Below are positions 4,547 through 10,064 of a DNA stretch of 10,064 nucleotides, piece after piece; positions within the stretch are counted from its first letter, which is position 1, and the number at the start of each line of letters is the position of its first letter. The DNA lies in NCBI GenBank assembly GCA_003649495.1, contig QMRZ01000047.1, positions 1 through 10,064 of the forward strand, written 5' to 3'. The translations under genes and the position numbers were made by a program. The notes beneath the pieces were generated by a model. It made no database searches, had not been told where the DNA came from, and saw only the letters and a list, made by a program, of their open reading frames with translations. Source of the stretch: Thermoprotei archaeon. GTDB taxonomy: Archaea > Thermoproteota > Thermoprotei > Thermofilales > Thermofilaceae.

Positions 4547-5923
4547 GTGATTGTAAAGGACGTCCTGTTCATCGATGAGAGCTCAAACGTGGCTATAGTG
4601 ACCCTCTGGACCCGGAAGGAGCTTGTAGCCTCTAAGCTTAGGGGTAGGGTCCACGCTGTGGGCACGCTGTACACGGTGTACGGGGTAAACTACCTGCTCC
4701 ACACGCTGGCTGAGAGGCCCGTGATAGACACGCTGATACTGTTCGGCGCGGACCTCTCATCCTCCGGCGAGGCCCTCATCAAGCTCTTTAACACTGGCGA
4801 GCCGCCCCCAGGCCTCAAGCTGATGTGGCCCCTCGAGGAGGTTAAGCCGATCATAGAGGGCGTCAGGGTGGTGGACCTGAGGGACGCGTTCAGGAGGGGT
4901 GACTGGGAGGCGCTCCACGCAGCTGTGGAGGAGTTTTACGACCCCGCCCCCCCGAGGAGGCCGAGGCTCGAGCTGGAGCTTAGGGAGCCTGAGGTGGAGG
5001 GCTGGCCAGTGCCCGTGAGCGGGCAGCTGGTGGTGGAGGAGTCGCTATTCAGGGCGTGGGTCAGGGCGGTGTACGCGGTGATGACCTACGGCTGCGTCAA
5101 GGGCTGTGAGTACGGTGAGAGGCAGAAGCAGCTCCTGAACCTGGTCGTGTCCATCAACCTTTATGGGAGGAGGCTCGGGCTGGAGCGGGAGCTGCTCACC
5201 TACTTCTCCGAGGCCGACTTCGAGGAGCATTACAGGAGCCTCTTATCGCCGGAGAAGCCGGAGGGCGTCAGCTACACCTACGGCGAGAGGCTCAGGCGCC
5301 ACCCCCTGGCGGGAGACCAGCTACTCAAGCTGATCGAGAGGCTTAGGGGGGCGCCCGACACCAGGAGGGCCTTAGCCGTGCTCTGGAGACACGACGTAGA
5401 TCCGGCGAGTAGAGAGCCCCCCTGCCTCGTGATCGTACAGGGCGACGTGACCGCTGGCTACTACAACCACACCGCCTACATCAGGAGCAACGACATATAC
5501 GGGGCATGGCCCCTCAACGCCTACGCCCAAGTCAGGCTGGCCGAGCACATAGCCGAGAGCCTGGGGCTCAGAACAGGGGTGGTCACGATAATAAGCTGCT
5601 CAGCCCACGTCTACGAGCACGACTGGGGGAGGGCCTGGGACCTCATCCACAGGCACTATGATGCACTCAAGTCATTCGTCCCCGACCCCAGGGGCAGCTT
5701 CATCCTGAGCACTACTGGCCAGTGCCTGCAAGTCGAGCACAGGGCCCCTGACGGCAGGCTGGCAGCGAGGCTCGAGCTACACTCGAGGCCCTATAGGGAG
5801 CTAAAGGCAATTGCCTCCACACTCGCGTCAGACCACGCCTTCTACCTAGGCTGGGAGGCCAGGAGAGCCCTAGAGCGGGCGGCGAGGGGGGAGGAGTACA
5901 GGCAAGACGACGATCTACGATAA
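4547..5923 (+). CDS. MtrA-like domain fused to a thymidylate synthase-fold domain
   Basis: A 458-residue two-domain protein. Residues 1-130 (VAIVTLWTRKELVASKL, then VHAVGTLYTVYGVNYLL and LFGADLSSSGEAL) resemble MtrA/DUF4346 domains of methyl-transfer enzymes. The His that binds corrinoid in MtrA is not seen in the matching stretch. Residues about 160-440 have the thymidylate synthase fold: YGERLR (245-250), the phosphate-binding Arg pair DTRR (271-274), catalytic PPC (C293) with Q298, RSND (313-316), N324, and SAHVYEHDW (352-360) for the DxHxY nucleotide-binding motif. The residue after the catalytic Cys is Leu rather than the common His. It probably makes dTMP from dUMP with a methylene-pterin cofactor, perhaps a modified archaeal one. 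A hydroxymethylase is the alternative. It follows the ornithine cyclodeaminase-like gene by 86 nt on the same strand. Confidence 0.82.
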   Translation: MIVKDVLFIDESSNVAIVTLWTRKELVASKLRGRVHAVGTLYTVYGVNYLLHTLAERPVIDTLILFGADLSSSGEALIKLFNTGEPPPGLKLMWPLEEVKPIIEGVRVVDLRDAFRRGDWEALHAAVEEFYDPAPPRRPRLELELREPEVEGWPVPVSGQLVVEESLFRAWVRAVYAVMTYGCVKGCEYGERQKQLLNLVVSINLYGRRLGLERELLTYFSEADFEEHYRSLLSPEKPEGVSYTYGERLRRHPLAGDQLLKLIERLRGAPDTRRALAVLWRHDVDPASREPPCLVIVQGDVTAGYYNHTAYIRSNDIYGAWPLNAYAQVRLAEHIAESLGLRTGVVTIISCSAHVYEHDWGRAWDLIHRHYDALKSFVPDPRGSFILSTTGQCLQVEHRAPDGRLAARLELHSRPYRELKAIASTLASDHAFYLGWEARRALERAARGEEYRQDDDLR

Positions 5924-6325
5924 TCGTGGCCTCGTTCCTGCCCCTCCCCAGCATCACAAAAGCTTCACTACCACCCTGTACACTTTAAGCATTTTAGAGT
6001 CCTAGAGTTATGTTCACCCTCGAGAGAGGCAATAGGGAGGCTATACGTCAAATGTGGTAAGTCCAGGGCTTAAAAGCCGCTTGAAGCCTCTAAAACCTGC
6101 TGAATTTCCTCAGCTATCTGTCTGAAGCCTCGGCGGAGGGACTTAGAATGTATAAGCATTTCTGGTTAAGACCGTCCCGATGGAGCCTTGCGAAGTCCTT
6201 CATACTCATAGTGGGGAGCACAGCAGAATGCTCGTCAACAAGCTTTAGAAGCCGTAATCCGTGATGCTCCTGAGCTGAGGGATGAGGCCCTCAGGCACGT
6301 TTTCATCGCGAGAATAAACATAGCC
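5924..6325. other. Roughly 400-base gap with decayed coding fragments
   Basis: No intact gene was found. The stretch looks more AT-rich than the flanking genes and reads as coding-like only in short broken frames on both strands (6070-6159 minus, 6212-6358 plus). GGCTTAAAAGCC (6068-6079) looks like a TATA box or short palindrome, but no convincing gene starts about 27 nt after it. No tRNA, CRISPR repeat or insertion-sequence end was recognised. It probably holds the remains of a lost accessory gene, possibly the missing partner of the DUF433 gene. Confidence 0.5.
6070..6159 (-). pseudogene. 29-codon frame, possible gene remnant
   Basis: From ATG 6159 the frame encodes an amphipathic, charged helix (SLRRGFRQIAEEIQQVLEA) ending in TAA. 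This composition looks like the tail of a real protein. A second minus-strand frame starting MKDFARLHRDGLNQK (about 6204) overlaps it and stops early, as if a frameshift separates the two. No family was recognised and it could be chance. Confidence 0.25.
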
Positions 6326-6358
6326 TTATGCTGGGACTCTTCCCAGCTCCTCGCATAA
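6212..6358 (+). pseudogene. Start-less 48-codon frame, possible gene remnant
   Basis: This open frame between stops has no ATG, GTG or TTG. It encodes a helical, Ala/Glu/Arg-rich stretch (ARQQALEAVIRDAPELRDEA, then LRHVFIARINIA) that looks protein-like. It runs antisense into the 3' end of the DUF433 gene (6326). A neighbouring frame upstream (MYKHFWLRPSRWSLAKSFIL, from 6149) could be its displaced beginning. No family was recognised. Confidence 0.25.
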
Positions 6359-6637
6359 CTCCCTTTCTAGCTCAACCTTCTTTAGGAGAGCTTCTGAATA
6401 CCTCCTTCCTACTCGCCATACCAGCTCATCCTCCAGCTCCCTATCTATCTCGTCGCGGTGCTCCTCATAGTACTTAAGCGCAGCCTCAACCTGCTCGCGC
6501 GTGAGTTGTGGGTACTCACGGAGTACTTCCTCCACTGTATAGCCCAGCTTCACTAGCGCTACCATATGACTCACAGCTATTCTCGTACCAGCTATCCTGG
6601 CCTTACCGCCCAGCACGCCGCGTGACTTCATGATCAC
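6326..6637 (-). CDS. DUF433 antitoxin-like protein, orphan
   Basis: 103 residues from GTG 6637, or 101 from ATG 6631. GVLGGKARIAGTRIAVSHMV is the DUF433 signature, followed by ALVKLGYTVEEVLREYPQLTREQVEAALKYYEEHR, a winged-helix-like antitoxin fold. The tail after about residue 62 is a long charged helix (DRELEDELVWRVGRRYSEAL). DUF433 proteins usually sit upstream of a PIN-like DUF5615 toxin. Here nothing intact follows on the minus strand, only a degraded gap, so the toxin has probably been lost. AGAGGAGGG (6645-6653) lies 7 nt before the GTG, favouring that start, and AAATATATC (6665-6673) is a candidate TATA box, though the two do not fit one transcript start neatly. Confidence 0.85.
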   Translation of the reverse strand: MIMKSRGVLGGKARIAGTRIAVSHMVALVKLGYTVEEVLREYPQLTREQVEAALKYYEEHRDEIDRELEDELVWRVGRRYSEALLKKVELERELCEELGRVPA

Positions 6638-6664
6638 TGCAGCGCCCTCCTCTAACGATAAACG

Positions 6665-6673
6665 GATATATTT
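6665..6673 (-). promoter_or_regulatory. Candidate TATA box for the DUF433 gene
   Basis: AAATATATC on the minus strand is centred about 32 nt from the GTG at 6637, which would give a leader of only a few bases. The Shine-Dalgarno-like run at 6645-6653 would then lie at or before the transcript start, so either the promoter or the ribosome site is misassigned. Confidence 0.4.
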
Positions 6674-6740
6674 CCCGCTTCAAAGAGCTCTGAGCGCACT
6701 GCTAGAGTGCCCAGCATATGTCGCTGAAGTTAACCGTTGT

Positions 6741-6747
6741 CTTAAAC
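6741..6747 (+). promoter_or_regulatory. TATA box deciding the start of the secreted protein gene
   Basis: CTTAAAC centred about 27 nt upstream of ATG 6771. This favours a leaderless start at 6771 over the in-frame ATG at 6756 or the upstream codons at 6630. Confidence 0.5.
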
Positions 6748-6770
6748 ACAGCAGGATGCCCGTGGACACG

Positions 6771-7232
6771 ATGAGGCTGGTGCCGCTGATAGCGCTTGCG
6801 CTGCTCGCGGTGTCAGCCTTAGCGAGCCCTAAGATCACCATAGAGCCAGAAGTGGCTGAGCCGGGGGACACTGTCACGATAACGATAGAGGACTCCTTCT
6901 ACAGCTTCTGCATAGTGGAGGTCAGGAACACGAATGGCGACCTCCTCTACAACACGACTGTGAGGCTCAACAGCGGGAGGGCTGTGGTCACGTGGAGGGT
7001 GCCGCTGAACGTCAGGAGCGGCGACTACGTGATAAACGTGATATGCAAGGCCTCAACGTACCAGAGCAGCCACTACCTCAAGGTCGTGAAGGTCGAGCCC
7101 CCATGCCTGGTGGGAGGCGAGGTCTACAAGGACCGCGGCGCGTGGGTCACGACCCTGGTAGCCGCGGCGCTGCTAGCCGCCCTCTCCACCCTCCTCCGCC
7201 AGAGGATAGCCGCAGTATGGGCACACAGCTAG
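6771..7232 (+). CDS. Small secreted, membrane-anchored protein with Ig-like domain
   Basis: A 153-residue protein from ATG 6771. Residues 1-18 (RLVPLIALALLAVSALA) are a signal peptide. Residues 20-110 look like a single beta-sandwich (ITIEPEVAEPGDTVTITIED, ending in GDYVINVICKAS), as in bacterial Ig-like or MG2-type extracellular domains. NTT (61-63) is a potential N-glycosylation site, and C47, C92 and C112 could form disulfides. A hydrophobic helix (124-142) near the end leaves a short basic tail (LLRQRIAAVWAHS), so it is anchored with the domain outside. The in-frame region upstream (from 6630) lacks signal-like features and was left out. The 3' end overlaps that of the convergent metallopeptidase by 60 bp. 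No specific function is recognised; it may be an envelope partner of the peptidase. Confidence 0.75.
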   Translation: MRLVPLIALALLAVSALASPKITIEPEVAEPGDTVTITIEDSFYSFCIVEVRNTNGDLLYNTTVRLNSGRAVVTWRVPLNVRSGDYVINVICKASTYQSSHYLKVVKVEPPCLVGGEVYKDRGAWVTTLVAAALLAALSTLLRQRIAAVWAHS

Positions 7233-8687
7233 GCCGCGGGGCACCTCAGCGTAGCAGTAGGGGCACCTCCGGTAACCCCTGCCGCTTCCCAGGATCACGA
7301 GGAGCGAGAGAGCCGAGACCGCTGCCAGGAGGGCTGCAGCCGCCAGGACTAGGAGCCTGGAGCGCTGTGGAGGCGCCTTAGAGATTGTGAAGCCCCAGCT
7401 CCTGAAGAGGGGAGCTAGGTCCTCGCCAGCCGCGGCGCTGAGCGCATCCACGAGCTCATTATTCGTCGACACCCCGCCCCTCGCCCTGATCTCCTCGACG
7501 ACCCTCCTAATGAAGTCCAGGCCCCCACGCCTCTCGGCCAGCTCCGACACGATGTAGTAGGAGGCGGCGTAGTACGAGGCCTCATTCCCAGCGGGGCTCC
7601 AGTCCTCCACGAAGCCTGGCTTTATGAGCCCCCTCCTGAAGACCTCGCTCATGTTATCCAGCATGGCCCTTATGTCGCTCACGTCTATCCCAACCTCCTC
7701 GCACGCCTCCAGCGACACGTACTGCGCAACACCCTCGTGGAACCAGCGCAGCTCCCTGTTGGCTGGCACGCCTGCAGCGCCCAGAGCCAGGTGCACGTAC
7801 TCGTGCACGACCGTCGTCTCGAGGTACCCCTCCTTGAACCTTATCAACGCCAGGTTCAGGTGTATTGGGCCCTTCCCCCCAGCATTGACGTCCTCGCCCA
7901 TCACGTAGCCGTAGGTGCTCAGGTCAACCCTCTTGGGGAGGAAGAACTCGAACTCCACAACTCCCGCCATGGGGCCGAAGACGCGCTCCAGCACTGGCCT
8001 CGCCCTCTCCAGGATCCCAGCTATCTTGTGGGCGAAGCCCCTGTAGAAGGGGGCCGCCCTGATCCTGATGAGTGCGCCGCCAACCCTCTCCTCGAACACC
8101 TCCTCGCCCACTGGCTCGCGCACCGTGTAGTCGACCGTGACCCTGCCCCCCGTGGCCGCCGCCTGCCAGGGCACCTCGACTTTCAGCTCCTCACCGCTCC
8201 TAACGTGCTCCGCCTCAACCCCGTTTATGGTGACCGCGTACACATCGTCCAGCCCCCTGATCCTGACCTCCACTGCTAGGCCGAGGCCCGGCGACGCGCC
8301 GAGGAGGGGGGTCATGAACCAGCCCCTCCTCCCCACGTAGAGGGAGGCGTAGGGGAAGCTGTAGGTGATGTTCATCCCGAAGACCCCGGATGGGCCTGGC
8401 CTGTAGCTGAAGCTCACGTTGTAGTAGAAGTAGGCGGAGGAGTTCCTAACCTCAAGCGAGTCGAGGCTACCGCTCCAGACCACGTAGCTCCAGTTCTCGA
8501 AGCGGGGCAGGAACGTGTAGAAGGAACCCCCGCGCCCAGCCATGAAGACCATGACCACCGTGGCGTTCCCCGTCTCCGAGACGTCGATCACGTAGGTGAG
8601 AGTGCCGGCGGGCCCTGCTGAGAGGGGCTGGGGGGCCAGCGCCGCGGCTATGGCCACTATGGCGAGCAGCAACGCCCGCTTGTACAC
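7173..8687 (-). CDS. Membrane-anchored extracellular gluzincin metallopeptidase with C-terminal zinc ribbon
   Basis: A 504-residue protein. Residues 4-24 are a signal peptide. Residues 27-200 are beta-rich with many potential N-glycosylation sites (NAT, NWS, NSS, NVS, NIT). Residues about 210-435 are a gluzincin protease domain: HEYVH (295-299) supplies two zinc ligands and the general base E296, and E318 in RWFHEGVAQY is the third ligand, as in the M1/M61-like peptidase MA clan. A transmembrane helix (443-467) is followed by a four-Cys zinc ribbon (CPYC at 475-478, CPYCG at 489-493), predicted cytoplasmic. The GTG start (8687) lies about 28 nt from a TATA box, so the message is leaderless. 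It probably cleaves peptides or proteins at the cell surface. The cytoplasmic ribbon might link this to an intracellular partner; that is inference. Confidence 0.86.
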   Translation of the reverse strand: MYKRALLLAIVAIAAALAPQPLSAGPAGTLTYVIDVSETGNATVVMVFMAGRGGSFYTFLPRFENWSYVVWSGSLDSLEVRNSSAYFYYNVSFSYRPGPSGVFGMNITYSFPYASLYVGRRGWFMTPLLGASPGLGLAVEVRIRGLDDVYAVTINGVEAEHVRSGEELKVEVPWQAAATGGRVTVDYTVREPVGEEVFEERVGGALIRIRAAPFYRGFAHKIAGILERARPVLERVFGPMAGVVEFEFFLPKRVDLSTYGYVMGEDVNAGGKGPIHLNLALIRFKEGYLETTVVHEYVHLALGAAGVPANRELRWFHEGVAQYVSLEACEEVGIDVSDIRAMLDNMSEVFRRGLIKPGFVEDWSPAGNEASYYAASYYIVSELAERRGGLDFIRRVVEEIRARGGVSTNNELVDALSAAAGEDLAPLFRSWGFTISKAPPQRSRLLVLAAAALLAAVSALSLLVILGSGRGYRRCPYCYAEVPRGLAVCPYCGYPLAEEGGEGG

Positions 8688-8711
8688 GGCGTTAATAACC
8701 GCGAAGCCAGC

Positions 8712-8719
8712 GATTTAAG
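8712..8719 (-). promoter_or_regulatory. TATA box shared by divergent genes
   Basis: On the minus strand CTTAAATC is centred about 28 nt from the peptidase GTG. The same bases read GATTTAAG on the plus strand, and a start about 27 nt downstream (near 8743) would give the phosphoesterase a short leader containing GGGGGG (8755-8760). The minus-strand use is better supported; the bidirectional reading is tentative. Confidence 0.55.
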
Positions 8720-8766
8720 GCTCCCGCCGCCACATCATCACACCACCAGCCACTGGGGGGCGCTTG

Positions 8767-9528
8767 ATGAGGTACTATAGGGCGGTGATCGAGGGGGCTG
8801 CTGTGATGGCATCAGACCTGCACTGCAGGCCCGGGAGGTGTAGAGCCCCCCTCCTAGCTAGGCTGGCGAGGATCCTGGGAGCCGAGTCGCTCATTGTGCT
8901 GGGGGACCTCTTCGATGACATGCACAGGCTAGTGAGCCTGGAGGAGCTGAGGAGGGCGCTCAAGTGGGCCTTCGGGGATGCTGGCGGCCTGGAGGTGTAC
9001 TACGTGACTAGCGGCTCGAGCCACGACCCCATACTCCCCCGCGACCTCCACTTCAAGGCTGGTGGGCTGAGAGTCCACGCCTACCCTGGCCCCCTAGTGG
9101 CTCGAGTGGATGGCGTATGGGCTTTCCTCACTCACGGGGACATAGCGCTCAGGAATGGGGCGCACGCCTTCCTGGCGAACGTAGCTGCAGCAGCCAGGGG
9201 GGTGAGGCTGTACCTGGAGAAGAGGCTCAGGAGGGCGCTCCGCCTACCCCCCAGCTGGTGGCTGATAATGGGGCACACCCACATTCCCGGCATGGATAGG
9301 TCCGCGCGCGTCGCGAACACCGGCAGCTGGAGAGAGCTATGGGTGGCTGGCCTGCCCTACTGGCGCCCCCCATCAAACACGTTCATCCTGGTAGAGGGTG
9401 GCGAGCTGAAACTCGCCCGGCTAGGGGGGGAGGTGGGGGAGCTGCCCTGGCTGAGGCGCCTGCTAGCCCCCAGCCCCCCGATCATGGAGGCCACACGGCT
9501 TGCCTACTCGCGCCGTGCCCAGCGCTAG
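8767..9528 (+). CDS. Calcineurin-like metallophosphoesterase (LpxH-like)
   Basis: A 253-residue protein. The metallophosphoesterase motifs appear in order: DLH (17-19), GDLFDD (46-51), SSHD (84-87), HGD (123-125), GHTHIP (169-174) and NTGSW (184-188). The third motif is normally GNHD; here the Asn position is Ser (GSSHD), with the His and Asp kept. The order and NTGSW end resemble UDP-2,3-diacylglucosamine hydrolase-like enzymes. Archaea lack lipid A, so the substrate must differ. A phosphodiester or nucleotide-linked lipid is possible. ATG 8767 is chosen over TTG 8764. It lies 51 nt upstream of uS2 on the same strand, but uS2 has its own promoter. Confidence 0.85.
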   Translation: MRYYRAVIEGAAVMASDLHCRPGRCRAPLLARLARILGAESLIVLGDLFDDMHRLVSLEELRRALKWAFGDAGGLEVYYVTSGSSHDPILPRDLHFKAGGLRVHAYPGPLVARVDGVWAFLTHGDIALRNGAHAFLANVAAAARGVRLYLEKRLRRALRLPPSWWLIMGHTHIPGMDRSARVANTGSWRELWVAGLPYWRPPSNTFILVEGGELKLARLGGEVGELPWLRRLLAPSPPIMEATRLAYSRRAQR

Positions 9529-9548
9529 GGGGCGCGTGATGGCAATAG

Positions 9549-9556
9549 TTAAAAAG
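9549..9556 (+). promoter_or_regulatory. TATA box for rps2
   Basis: TTAAAAAG (within AGTTAAAAAG) centred about 27 nt before the GTG at 9580, with no Shine-Dalgarno between. This implies a leaderless transcript and fixes the uS2 start. Confidence 0.7.
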
Positions 9557-9579
9557 GCACCCCGCGTATATTGCGCCCG

Positions 9580-10064
9580 GTGGTTCGGGTGTCTGAGGAG
9601 GAGGCGAAGGACGTGGCGAGGATCCAGGAGGAGCTGAGGGAGGTGGAGCTGCTGGTGCCGCTCGAGATGTACCTGGCGGCTGGCGTGAGGATAGGGACTA
9701 GGATGAAGAGCGCCTTCATGAAGCGCTTCATCTACGGCGTCAGGCCGGATGGCCTCTACCTCCTCGACGTCCAGAAGACTGACGAGAGGCTCAGGATAGC
9801 GGCGCGCTTCATAGCCCGCTACGAGCCGCCCCGCGTGGTCGTGGTCTCAGCCAGGCAGTACGGGTTCAGGCCGGTGCAGAGGTTCTGCGCCTTCACTGGC
9901 TGCACCCCGATCGTCGGCCGCTTCCCGCCCGGCGCGCTGACCAACCCGAGGCTGAGGAACTACATCGAGGCTGACCTTCTGGTGGCCACCGACCCCCGCG
10001 TGGACTCCCAGGCGATAAGCGAGGCCGCCAAGGTGGGCATACCAGTCGTAGCCTTCTGCGATAC
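9580..10064 (+). CDS. rps2: 30S ribosomal protein uS2, N-terminal part (runs off window)
   Basis: The first 161 residues of a protein usually about 200-210 residues in archaea. LLVPLEMYLAAGVRIGTRMK (24-43) is the uS2 signature, matching the archaeal/eukaryotic S2/Sa form. FIYGVRPDGLYLLDVQKT, RFCAFTGCTPIVGRFPPG, then LLVATDPRVDSQAISEA and VGIPVVAFCD follow as in archaeal uS2. It is an essential small-subunit protein assembled in the cytoplasm. The start is the GTG at 9580, supported by promoter spacing; GTG 9589 is a less likely alternative. The gene continues past the window end. Confidence 0.97.
   Translation, partial: MVRVSEEEAKDVARIQEELREVELLVPLEMYLAAGVRIGTRMKSAFMKRFIYGVRPDGLYLLDVQKTDERLRIAARFIARYEPPRVVVVSARQYGFRPVQRFCAFTGCTPIVGRFPPGALTNPRLRNYIEADLLVATDPRVDSQAISEAAKVGIPVVAFCD

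Noticed and set aside
5905..5930. Small hairpin ACGAT...ATCGT at the end of the TS-like gene as a terminator
   Set aside because: Only 5-bp arms with no T-run after it; not enough to call a terminator.
6630..6770. N-terminal extension of the secreted protein from 6630
   Set aside because: The extension has no signal-like or domain features, overlaps the start of the divergent DUF433 gene, and the TATA box at 6741-6747 places the start at 6771.
7737..8279. 180-codon plus-strand frame opposite the peptidase
   Set aside because: It is antisense to the conserved HEYVH protease domain and has a His/Pro/Leu-rich composition typical of shadow frames.
9529..9580. Similar strings before ATG at 8755-8769 and 9529-9543 (GGGGGCGC, one base, TGATG)
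   Set aside because: The second copy leads into a short Arg-rich frame that ends quickly and overlaps uS2, so it is not a gene. The likeness is probably chance or a shared Shine-Dalgarno-like pattern.
1..10064. CRISPR array, insertion sequence or integrase-type attachment site
   Set aside because: No regularly spaced repeats, transposase or integrase frames or duplicated attachment-like ends were seen.

Overview
This GC-rich window looks like the chromosome of a hyperthermophilic crenarchaeon (Thermoproteota; the exact genus cannot be read from it). The reasons are an archaeal-type ribosomal protein uS2 at the right edge, AT-rich TATA boxes about 25-28 nt upstream of many start codons (leaderless transcripts, often with GTG starts), several VapBC-like and ribbon-helix-helix (RHH) modules, an archaeal ATP sulfurylase, and an MtrA-like/thymidylate-synthase fusion protein.

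Left part (1-3134, all on the minus strand). Reading leftwards from 3104 there is an RHH protein overlapping a retropepsin-like (clan AA, DTGF) aspartic protease. Next come a second RHH protein one base upstream of sulfate adenylyltransferase (sat), a VapB-like antitoxin with a C-terminally truncated PIN toxin, and an AbrB-type VapB with a VapC cut by the window edge. Three of these transcription units start with an AT-rich palindrome sitting on the presumed TATA box: 953-974, 2395-2414 and 3117-3133. The palindromes share TACATT-like cores. This is the most distinctive pattern in the window and suggests autorepression by the small DNA-binding protein each unit encodes.

Middle (3183-5923, plus strand). 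A third RHH protein, a paralogue of the one in front of sat, is followed by an ornithine cyclodeaminase-family enzyme. After it comes a two-domain protein with an MtrA-like N-terminus and a thymidylate-synthase-fold C-terminus. An 85-base gap with potential nested RNA stems separates the last two.

Right part (5924-10064). A roughly 400-base gap holds only decayed-looking coding fragments. After it come an orphan DUF433 antitoxin-like gene (minus), a small secreted membrane-anchored protein (plus), and a secreted, membrane-anchored gluzincin metallopeptidase with a C-terminal zinc ribbon (minus). The last two overlap tail to tail by 60 bp. A divergent calcineurin-like (LpxH-like) phosphoesterase and the ribosomal protein uS2 gene, truncated by the window end, close the region.

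How the genes work together: the left third is a stack of small regulator or toxin-antitoxin cassettes around one metabolic gene (sat). The middle is amino-acid and nucleotide metabolism. The right edge returns to core genome (uS2). No rRNA, tRNA, CRISPR array or insertion sequence was recognised.
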